57,500 nucleotides of DNA from Halocaridina rubra (Eukaryota; Arthropoda; Malacostraca; Decapoda; Atyidae), in the NCBI GenBank assembly GCA_037179515.1, contig JAXCGZ010007678.1, forward strand, positions 65,001-122,500. The letters are read 5' to 3'. Under the pieces are notes generated by a model. That model made no database searches, was not told the DNA's origin, and saw only the letters and a program-made list of their open reading frames with translations. The position numbers and the translations under genes are program-made. Position 1 is the first letter of the stretch, and each line of letters opens with the position of its first letter. This document shows, in pieces, positions 20,797 to 31,000 of this stretch.

Positions 20797-21236
20797 AAAT
20801 ACAGAGTTATCAAGTGCAGTTCAGCATATACAGTAGTTAATGCTGATTTACCACTTTGAAACACCGCAGTATTGTCAACTAATTTATTGAATATAATTTG
20901 TTCTAAATAAGATTAATCCAATACAACACTTGTATACAATAAAAAAAACCCAGTAGAATAACCTATAAATTCATAATTTTTCACTAATTATCAATGATCG
21001 TGGTCGGATCTCACAGTGTGAAAGATTGGAGTGAGTGATTTCAACATCATCCATAATTTATGAGCACGACAAACCGCCATCTGGAAAAGACAGATCTTTT
21101 GCTTAAACTAAACAAAGAATAAATATAAAAAAAACACGACTGTTTACAATATTCTAAAATATCATCGTTATATCCATTATTATTTCACATGAACAGAATT
21201 TAGAAAACATGTGACCTTGGTCTGTCTAACACTCAC

Positions 21237-21450
21237 CTCTATGGACTCCACATCGAGTTAAACACATTTATCGCGGAATTAACACTTCTCAGATATCAAC
21301 AACGATGTTTAACAGGTTAGACATTATTCTCGTATCCGTTCTAAATAAGACTTACGATTAGAGAAATTGGAATATTGATGTTATTAACGAAATCTACAGG
21401 TAAAATCCTCCTCACACCTGTGTACAAGTCGCTATGACTACAAAAGAGGC
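21237..21450 (-). other. Candidate non-coding first exon of the galactosyltransferase gene
   Basis: On the minus strand a strong donor GAG|GTGAGTGTT occurs at 21237 and could pair with the acceptor at 20797. The 5' limit is not determined. The sequence between 20797 and 21236 would be the intron, and I see nothing else in it. Confidence 0.35.
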
Positions 21451-21512
21451 CACGCCCACAGAAATTAATAGAAAACGGAGAAAATCTGAGAATTTTAAGG
21501 GGCTCTGCAGTA

Positions 21513-21524
21513 AATAATAATAAT

Positions 21525-21595
<71 letters not shown>

Positions 21596-21602
21596 GAATA
21601 AC

Positions 21603-21675
<73 letters not shown>
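21513..21675. repeat. (AAT)n microsatellite
   Basis: An AAT array of about 163 bp with interruptions near 21524 and 21596. Confidence 0.97.
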
Positions 21676-21677
<2 letters not shown>

Positions 21678-21916
21678 CAAGAAATAAGTCCTACATATTT
21701 TTATTTATTTATATTTTTATTTATTTTTGTATTGTGGAAGGACCACAAATTTAAGAAGAAGAAGGAGGGAGAGGAGGAGGGAAAGAAGAAGCAGAAGAAA
21801 AATGAAAAACAGAGAGTTGCATACAGTAGTTCGTTTATTTATATATTCCATCATATGGTTAAGCGGCTAAGTATCTAATAATCAATGCTTTTATAGTTCA
21901 ATATATATACTTAGTT
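21676..21916. other. Unassigned A-rich intergenic sequence
   Basis: Contains a purine-rich GAAGAAGGAGGGAGAGGAGG block near 21757 but no gene or known repeat. Confidence 0.5.
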
Positions 21917-21975
21917 TTATGATTGCGATAAAGGGAAGGGCAAAGAAAATTGACCTCATCGGTCCAGGACACCAA

Positions 21976-21977
<2 letters not shown>

Positions 21978-22043
<66 letters not shown>
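21978..22043. repeat. (AAT)n microsatellite, tail of SINE S2
   Basis: An AAT array of about 66 bp at the 3' end of the minus-oriented SINE. Confidence 0.95.
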
Positions 22044-22045
<2 letters not shown>

Positions 22046-22230
22046 CCTTTATTTCCATTACAATACAATGGGTATTTGTCAGCCGGGGCAAGCCCCAACC
22101 CCCCGCTGTGGTGGCCTGCCACAGCAGTTCCTGCCAGTAAACAGCTTAAACTCTCGGTCTTGGACGGGAACCGATCTTTCGACCTCGTGAATGCGAAGCC
22201 AGCGCGTTACCACTGTACTAGCCAGCATTG
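22044..22230 (-). mobile_element. tRNA-derived SINE (family S2)
   Basis: Read on the minus strand it starts with a tRNA-like head: GCTAGTACAGTGGTAACGCG resembles an A box, and GGTTCCCGTCC near 22167 resembles a B box. A body with AGTTTAAGCTGTTTACTGG, CCACAGCGGGGGGTTGGGG and CTTGCCCCGGCTGAC follows, then CCATTGTATTGTAATGG and an ATT-rich tail. A partial copy lies at 38458-38560. Confidence 0.7.
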
Positions 22231-22425
22231 ATAAGAAAAAACAGTAGCTTAAGGACAAGGAATAATTAAGAGTACATACACAATAAGAAAAAGACTGGCT
22301 GAAAGAATAGTCAAAGAAATAAAGATCTAGAAATATGTTTCACAGTTTACTTGCTCTTACCCACAGTAACCTACGATATACACTCATATCCGACCTTACC
22401 CAGGTTCGAATCCCACAGCATCAAG

Positions 22426-22529
<104 letters not shown>

Positions 22530-22876
22530 TCCGGTTTTACGTCACGGAGTCCCTTTTCTACCAAGGGCTAGGACGGTTGCCTTCTTTCAAAGGGGAGAGA
22601 GAAATCAATGATTTCATTTGCATATCTGCGTTTTGTCCGATACAAAGGCCGGCGCCACGGCAGACTTCAAGAATCCACGCTACAATTACGAAAAAAATCC
22701 ACATTAAATAATTTCAAATATAATTATCTTGAGTGTAGCAATAAAATAAAAATTAAATATAACTTAATACTATTTATCACACAATATAATTGCACTTTTG
22801 TGCTAGAAAAATTACCAATATTCATAATAATATTTCTATATAATACGACTTGGCAACTCGTTTGTTTACATTTTGA

Positions 22877-22911
22877 ATGGCGAAGAGTTTGAAGCGTACT
22901 GATTGGTCAGA
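22877..22911 (+). CDS. Candidate 5' coding exon of the RhoGEF gene
   Basis: ATGGCGAAGAGT begins a 35-nt open stretch (MAKSLKRTDWS plus two bases) that ends at a strong donor, GTCAGA|GTAAGT. It lies 2.0 kb before the first DH exon on the same strand. It cannot splice directly to 24931 in frame: it ends with two bases of a codon, while the DH exon needs a whole codon. Either an unseen exon lies between, or this exon belongs to the 5'UTR, or the call is wrong. Confidence 0.35.
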
Positions 22912-22963
22912 GTAAGTATCTTCATATGTAATATTAATTACTAAATAAACGTGACTATTCTGG

Positions 22964-23115
22964 GGGCTGTTGTAGCACAATGGTAGAGCGCGCTAGTCGG
23001 AAAGTGACTAACTCGGGTTCGATCCCGCAGTGGGGCGTTAAGAAGGGCACCCAGGTTTGATCTCCCAGCTCCAATACGTCAGTACCAACCTCCATTCACA
23101 TGCGAACCAATTGTG
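22964..23115 (+). mobile_element. tRNA-derived SINE (family S1)
   Basis: The best preserved head of family S1: TAGCACAATGGTAGAGCGC matches an RNA polymerase III A box and GGGTTCGATCCC a B box. It is followed by GGGGCGTTAAGAAGGGCACCC, CTCCCAGCTCC and the ATTGTGACAC tail. It is not a functional tRNA gene, because the body continues for about 75 bp. Confidence 0.75.
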
Positions 23116-24160
23116 ACACAACAACGGTGATTAAATTTTTTACTTTCACACCTTTGTGAGTTGATTATTGATATAACAGTATACTGTGTCTTTTGATGAG
23201 TTCAAAATTTTATGGTATTGAATATTAATTGGTAAATGAATGACTATGGTTACTTTTTACTTCAATACCCACAACGAGTTGATAAATAAATTGCGGTTAT
23301 TTTCTTAATTTCTGGTGTGTTTTCAATATTTTTTTTCGGAACTACGTAAATTTTGTAGTATATTTTCCCCCATTAATCAGTATTTTCGAAGTATGGGTCT
23401 TCAGTGTTTCGGATGGAAAAATTAAAAAATGTAGCATTTTGTTGATGGGAATGGACATATAATATGCTGAGGTATATGTTTACTATCACACCTACTAGAA
23501 TTGATATGATAATACAATACATTGCTAAATATCCAAATCAAATAAATAAACAAAAAATTTCATTGCTCATCTAAAATCCAAAATGGAGATCGAACGTAAC
23601 CTAGCACAGATCAATCCTGAAACTAATACAATATATATAATAAATTTTTCTCATAAGTAATGGTATGTAAATAAACATATACTACTGCCAGTAACACGTC
23701 TACCACATCAAAAACCATTGCCGTTTATATATTTTATAAGAGTGTAATAGTAAAATTTACAAAGTGCAAGGCCAGTGATGTATTATTGTGTTGGGTTAAT
23801 TGTTATTTTTTTGGCAACCCATTTTAATAATTAAATTTTTTTGAGTCATTGAGTGTACATATGTAAGTATGAAATCTGTTTAGTTATAGAAGTTTTAATA
23901 TTAATATTAGATTAAACTACTTTGATAAGGTATTTAAAGTTATCAATCTATGCAGAACAACCTATGCAGGATGTAGCACATCACCACATAAAGTCAGACA
24001 CATTATAAAAGAAACTGCCCCACATACAACCACATAAGCCAACAACATAACATGCACTCCTCGAAAACTGTGGAAAAACCTGGGATCGGCTGTGGTCTTC
24101 CTTAATCCAACAACAGCAACAACCAAACAATACCAATTACCTCAAAACCATGAGAACCCA
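23116..24160. other. Unassigned AT-rich sequence (possible RhoGEF intron)
   Basis: About 1 kb of AT-rich DNA with no coding segment, splice-bounded ORF or recognised repeat. Confidence 0.5.
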
Positions 24161-24163
24161 CTG

Positions 24164-24392
24164 CAGGCGAGGGATGGCGAACTTATTAAGGTTGTGTGCC
24201 AAAATTGGCTACCCTGTTAAATCTTTATATAATCCTGCCTCGTCTGGCACTCAGAAGTTTGCACATGTCAATATTATACCAATACTTAATTTCGTATTAG
24301 CATAAGTAAAAATAAAAGTACTCATATTACTCGAGGTTTGTATGCCAAAAAATTTACTCGGGTGGTATAGGTTTGCAAACTCTGACATAGGT
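24164..24392. mobile_element. Possible hAT-type MITE
   Basis: The left end GGGATGGCGAACTTATTAAG and the right end TATAGGTTTGCAAACTCTG are imperfect inverted repeats. They resemble the CAGGGGTGGC(A/C)AAC termini common in arthropod hAT elements. No ORF lies inside. The identity is weak at the outermost bases. Confidence 0.3.
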
Positions 24393-24930
24393 TATTACTG
24401 TGACCCTCAGTATATCCATGTCAGTATCTTTTATTATATTGTATGTATAAAACTGTATTTTTTTTTAATTTAGTAAGAGAGTCGAATTTTCTTAATTAAC
24501 ATATCTAAAAATAATTATCTGAAGCCCTGTATTATAAGAACTCATATGGCCATAGGCATGTAGAATACTCACTGTAACAATACTCAACTTTTTCAGAAAC
24601 CTATAATAATACCAGGAAAAACTTGACTAAATATTCTTCAATGCCAAAACCTCATTAAGGATATTAAGGATCTTCTCTTGACCTGGAATACCAGTGACGA
24701 TCTAATGGACCCCTGCTCTACATTAGAGCCAGTATAAATTTATATACTAGTAACCCAATCTATGATATCCCACTTGGGAGTATGATATTTTACCTAAAAT
24801 TTTTAATTACTGAGCCAAATTGTTAAAAATCGCAGCATATAAGAATGAAAGCAATTTTCTATGTCACTTATCTCATGTAATAAAGCTGTAATGGCTTCTG
24901 TTTCATTATTGCATTTTATTTTTGTTCCAG

Positions 24931-25035
24931 GAAGCAAAATCCATTACCATGTCGACTACCGTAAGGAAAAAAATAATTGAGGAAATGGTATCGTCAGAAG
25001 AAGCATACTTAAAACAGCTGAACACGCTTGATAAA
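24931..25035 (+). CDS. RhoGEF exon 1 (start of DH)
   Basis: The acceptor TTTGTTCCAG precedes and the donor GTAAGT follows; the exon is 105 nt, phase 0 to 0. It encodes the first DH helix (KKIIEEMVSSEEAYLKQL). An in-frame ATG at 24949 with ACC before it is a possible start. Confidence 0.88.
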
Positions 25036-28000
25036 GTAAGTAATAATACAATGCTTGAAATTGCTTATGTTTTATGTTACCCTTTTTTTTAATTTGTGAC
25101 ACCGGGACAGGCAATAAAATTGCCCTTGTCGGGCCAGGGCACCAAGAAAAAGATTGAGACAAAGAAAAAGTAGAAGCTTGAGGACAAGGCAGAATTAAGA
25201 GAATGATAAACAGTAGGAAAGGGATAGGCTGAAAAATAGTTGAGGTAATGAAGACCTAGAGCTATGGCAGGAATAGATCCTAAGATGACAATAGATCCTC
25301 CCATAACAGAGAGTATGGCTATAGAATTATTGCGGGAAGCCCTTTATAACATCCAATGGTAAGCTAGATTGTGGGTCTGACAACTCCCGAGCTAAGCATT
25401 TTAACTATGGTTCTCTCATAAACATTAAAGTATTTACATATTTATTGATATTTTGCTGAAATAAGTGTCAGTTTTTAATCACACTGAAAGGGCAGTAGTG
25501 ATTAAACAATTTACTTGACCGCTTAGGAATGAATTTTGTCATCTTGCGAGCATGCACAGTGAATGTGCACCATTCCTGGTCAACGTCAAAGTTTAGTTCA
25601 AATTCTCCAGGCTTATCTCAAAACAAAATGGGCACTAGAACTCTTGCTATGGCATGCCAGTACTTCCTGGTGCTTTGTGGCATCTTTTCTCCCTCTTATG
25701 TGTTACATAAAGCACTCAGCACAAGTGAACATTAGTGTGTAATCAAGCACAATCGAGGGAGGATGTTTGCCGTAGAATGCCCGGCCACTGAGGCTTAATG
25801 AATAATAATTTTTGCTAATATCTTTTTCCTATTTATATGAAAATATGGTTAGTACAAAAGGGGGCTGCTGTTGATCAGTGGTAGAGCATGTGAGTCGGGA
25901 AGTGACATGCCCATGTTTGAGCCCACTGCGGGGCACTAGGAAGGGTATTGAACCTTAAAACCACACTCAACATGTCTATCTCCATCCTCATTTGATTGGG
26001 GATAAATAGCCACATAAAATGATAAACAACATACTTAGCTTACAATTGCATATGCATTTTAGCTGTTCTGTTTATGCTAAAAATTATATTTATGAAGAAA
26101 TATGTAGTTTAATTTCAAAGGTTGAGGCTTCCTAATCTTTATCGACATTGTGACGCAGTGGGAGCAATTAGTGCTGGTATTATACTGGCCACAGATCTGA
26201 TCCTGATTAAATAGGGCAAGTAATGGGGGGGTCGATGATATCCTATAGGTCTGCCTCATTATTCAGCCAATGCCTGAAGATCACTGGGTCAGCATGAATG
26301 GAGAGGGGTATGTGGGCCCAGCTATATGGTAGGTATATATTTGGGCTCAAGTGCTATCACTGTCCTTTGCCGCTGCCTTTTATTAGAGACCTTTAACTTT
26401 TGTCATTACAATATTTCATCAAACCACAGAGGAAAATGAGTTGGCAACATAGTAGGCATATAGTCTGGCTCTAGTGATATCACTCTCCCTTGGCTCTGCC
26501 TTTTATTAGAGACTGCTAATCTTTAACTTTTGTCATTACAGTACTTCATCAAACCATCTCTGGAGAAGGAGTTATTCCCTCAAAGTATCCACACCATGGT
26601 CTTTGGACAGCTCTTGCCCATCAGAGAAATGAGTCTGGAATTGTATCGATCTCTGTGCGGAGAGAGCAGCGACATAGGGACGGCTTTCCTACAATTGGCT
26701 CCCTTTCTTAAGGTCTATTCATCTTATGCTAAGAATTACCAGCAAGCCATTAACCTTTTAGTGGTGAGTTGATTCTGAAATCTCTTTCAACATTATAATT
26801 CTTATTTAAGATTATTATTCTCAGGTAAATAATGTCTCTGAAATTTTAGTGGTGAGTTGATTCTGAAGTTGCTTTCTTTATTGTCATTCTTTTGTAAAAT
26901 TATTATTATCAGGCATATAAGTGTAGCTGAATATTTATTAAAGAAGCCATACTGAATTAAGAATATTTGTAACTGCAATTGTTGTGACTGAAATAGTAGT
27001 TTTATTGACTATGTTTATATTTTTATAAGTATTTTCAAGTATCAGATATCTACTTTACAAATAATACGCCAATGATTGTTCTGTATATTCTTATTTACAG
27101 TGCGTGTAATTCCTAACTGGGTGGAGAAAGAATTCCTCATAAAATTGCCAGTGTGTAGTAAGAGCCTACTAAATGAGATAGGGAAGCAAAAGGCATTTTT
27201 CTTTATGAAATTTTGTTGCCATAAAACTGATGAAGTCCTGCTGTTTTACTTGTTTTATTCAATTAAAGCCACTCAATTGGATTCAGCAGGATATTGTCAT
27301 GACAGAAGAACCTTACCCACTCACCCTGTGGATGACCTAAGCAGGGTGATGAGAGGGGAATTGTGGCAACTCTTTAGCCACATGGAGCTAAGTGGACTGA
27401 TCCAGGTATGTTTGGTACTGGTGAATGTGTGTGTGCTCTAACTAGGCTACCTCACCTAAAAGGGAGATTGTGGCCTTCGTATACTAGCAGAAGATTCTTA
27501 CCCAGTGGATGACCCAAGCAAGGTGGTAGGGGAGAAATTGGTAACCCATTATCCCCAAGGAACTAAGAGGAGTGATTGAGGTATGTTTGGCTCTGGTGAA
27601 TGTGTGTGCTTTGACTTGGTCACCCCTCTTACAAAAGGGAATTGTAGCCATTGTATGTGTATGTTATCATGTTAAAAAAACGAAATTTAACATTTTTCTC
27701 AACTTTGCAGGATCATGAAAGAAAGGCAGATAAATTCAAGGCATGGCTAGCAGTGCAGGAATCGAGACCAGAGGTACAGACGAAACTACCGTCCCTCCTC
27801 ATCACGCCAATACAGCGAGTCCCTCGTTATCGTCTTCTCTTAGGGCAGCTTTTGAAGCATACCTCAGATGACCACCCTGACTATTGTAATATATCTAGTG
27901 AGTATAGTTGTTATTGTTGTTTGCTGTTGTATGTGTCCTTATTAATCCCCATAATGGATTGGATGCAGAGAGGTTGGAGCTGGGAGATTAAGGCTGAATG

Positions 28001-31000
28001 TTTTTCCTAATGTCCCGTGGTGGGCTTGAACCAGCATTAGTCTTCTCCTGACTTGCAATTCTATGACCGAGATATTGCGGCCCACATCCACCATATATCA
28101 GATGAATTTAGGTTTTTGTCTGAACTGAATATTACTTTGAGTAATATTTTGTCATTTGCAGGTGCCAATCAGGCGGTCGATGAAGTTGCGAGCCACATCG
28201 AAGACAGCATAAAGAAAGCGGAGTGCGTTCAGCGCATGTTGAAGATTCAGGAGGCACTGAAGAGTGGTCAGCCAAATATCATCGCTCCTGGTAGGCTGCT
28301 CATCAGGGAAGGCATTCTACAAAAGGTATTTCTCTTTTCTTGTCTAATTGTTTTTTGGTAATGCACACGACTTTGATTCACCAGGTCATGGCTTCGCAGT
28401 CCGCCACTGTCCGAGTTAGAAAGGGCTTTCACTCAGAGTAACTGTCGCACTTGTCAAAACCAAAGTCGTTCACCAAAAAGCTATGTTCTAGTGGCTCCTA
28501 GTCCTTGCTAGAAAAGGGAATCCGTGACGTAAAACCGATTGCAGAACCTAGATTATCCAGCATATCTTTCATGACAACTCACTTATTCTGTTCCTTTTAC
28601 TGGACTGAAAAATTCCATAAGTTTCATGTCTTGGGGATTTGTTTACTATTTTGAATTTTTTGTTTGTTTAAGAAATTTACACTTTAATCTTAGTATTATG
28701 AAGTTAACATGCAGATGAATTACTGTTAAATGAAGAAAACTTCATCTTGTATTGTTCTTGTTTGCCATTTCATGTGACATTATTAATTCCCATTTGAGTG
28801 AGGGTGGACACAAACAGGTTGGAACTGGGGAATTGATACTGTGCTCTTGCTAATGCCCTGCAGTGGGCTTGAATATGGGTTTTCACTTCCAAAGTTGAGT
28901 GCTGTAACCACTACAATACCGCGGTCCACAACATCAACTTCTTACGTCATTCCGTGTTCACTTCCGGAGTTGAGCATTCTAACCACTGCGCTACCACAGT
29001 CCCTAGCATTGAGTTCTTACGTTACTCTATTTTATTTGCAGGTGTCTCGCACTGGAAAAAACTCGCAGCCTCGTTTGTTTTTCTTATTCACAGATATCCT
29101 TATGTACACAAAACTTGCATCTTCGAATCTGAACAACACTGCGAATGCAAGGTATATTGTATAATTGTAACTGATTTGTTAAACTATTTTTTAAATGTCT
29201 CATAATACATCATTTTCATGCCATACGAGCCTTGCCTATTTACCCTGTGGTTGACCCAAGCAGGGTGATGGGGGAAATGTAGTATCCCTTTATTCCCAAA
29301 GAGCTATGAGGAGTGCTTGAGGTATATTAGCTTCTGGTGAATGTATGTTCTTTGACTCGGCCACCTCCTTTACAAAGGGGATTACAGAAAGAAAAATATT
29401 TAATTTTACACCAGAGCCATAGAAGTAGTTCCAGCATTTTAGATACTGATAAGTAACTAACCATTCATATCTTCTGGCTTCTCCCATCAGGAGTGGCCAC
29501 ACCGGATCAGTTGTTTCCTTAATGCCCTATCCATGCATTCTCCATCACACCACACAACCTTATGCCCTCCCTCACCACTTCCATAGACCTCCTCTTTGGT
29601 CTGCCTCTCCCTCTCCTGCTTAGCACCTCCATCCTCATCATCCAAATCCCAACATACCCCTCATCCCACTTCAGCACATGTCCGAACCATCTCAGTTGCA
29701 CCTCTTTCACAATGTCCCCAAACCATCGTACCTGCACTGTCCCTATAACATATTTATTTAATTTCCTTTTAGAATAAACAATTTATTCTTTATTTTCTTT
29801 TATCATTTCTTCAACAGCTTCAGCGAAATTTCAGATGTATATAAGTCACGGTCTCTGGAATGCTGCTGTCTGCTTCCCGTTCGTCACTGTTCCGTTACTT
29901 CAGTTTTCAGCAGTGAAGGAGGATTGTTCCGGGTATGTTGAGTGGCGTATCTAGACATACTATTTTTTTTTTTTTCAGCGGATGACCCAAGCAGGATGGT
30001 GGGGGGGAGAATAGCGGTGACCTTTTGTCCCAAAGGAGGTGAGACAAGTGATTGAGGTGTCTTGGCTTGTTGTGAATGGGTGTTCTTTGGCTTGGCCACC
30101 TCCTTACAAGGGACACTGGGGCCATTGTATATAGATAGATAGACTTCTTGCTCATCACTGATCTGTTACCTCAGTTTTCAGCAGTGAAGTAGAACCCTTC
30201 TGGGTATGTTTCGTTTTACAGTAATGCTCTCTCCCGGAGAAACTAGCAGGATGTTAAATTTTATAAAGGAAATACAGTCTGAGGCAGCAGGACTTTATTA
30301 TTTGCTGGTGAAATACTGTTTAACTGGAAAAGTACAATTTGATATAGAGAGATTTTTAGGCCTCTGCTCCAAATCTCCTTTTAGGTAACTTACTATAGCA
30401 TAGGATATAAGGTGGTGCACTAGTTAGAGTGCTCGACTTAGGAAGTGATAAACCAATGTTCGAGCCCACTGCGGAACATTAGAAATAGCATTCAAACTTA
30501 ATTCCCTATAGTCAATCCAATTTAAATGGGCAATATATGTAACACATAAAACAAGCAAACAACCGCAAAATTTCTTTCTAAATGTTGCCTTCTCGTACTA
30601 AGGTAAGCACACTGACAAAAATCAGAATGGGAAAACTTCAATATATCAAAATATTGAAACTTATCTCTAACTCTCTAATATTAAGCAATCACTCACAGAC
30701 ACGCTTGCATTCCATTTTTGTTTTGCTCTATCTGTCTTTATACAAGAGCCATATTCCCCTTTATCAGGGTGTGGTTGATTCAAAGCAAAACTTTATTTTT
30801 GTGGGAGGAAAATGCAAAGGAAGGGATTCCAACTCCCCTTGCTCTGCCCCATTTTGTAGAATTTTACAACACGCAGGGGAATGCGTAGGAGATAATTCAG
30901 GATATTTCTTACAGCTGAAATGCAAGACAGAAGATATGTTACTGTTCAGCAGTGACCACGGAACAAGTACGGAATGGGTGAAGGATATCAACGAGGCCAT

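Larger units (their letters stand above)
21917..22340 (-). mobile_element. Jockey-like LINE tail interrupted by SINE S2
   Basis: The outer pieces (21917-21985 and about 22231-22335) match, in reverse orientation, consecutive parts of the LINE 3'UTR block seen at 25090-25305. The first piece has GGGCAAAGAAAATTGACCTCATC and ACACCAAGAA in sequence; the second has AGCTTAAGGACAAGG and CTGGCTGAAAGAATAG. Between them lies SINE S2 with its AAT tail. This is a second nested insertion. Confidence 0.65.

Noticed and set aside
22964..23040. A tRNA gene
   Set aside because: A and B boxes are present, but the cloverleaf stems do not close and the sequence continues into the SINE S1 body shared with many copies.
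27076..27441. An additional coding exon between RhoGEF exons 2 and 3
   Set aside because: The exon 2 to exon 3 junction already gives a continuous DH helix in phase, and much of this stretch is family X repeat.
30582..30914. 5' extension of RhoGEF exon 7
   Set aside because: The frame is open, but using the acceptor ATTTCTTACAG at 30914 gives a PH domain of normal length and correct phase. The extension would insert unrelated residues.
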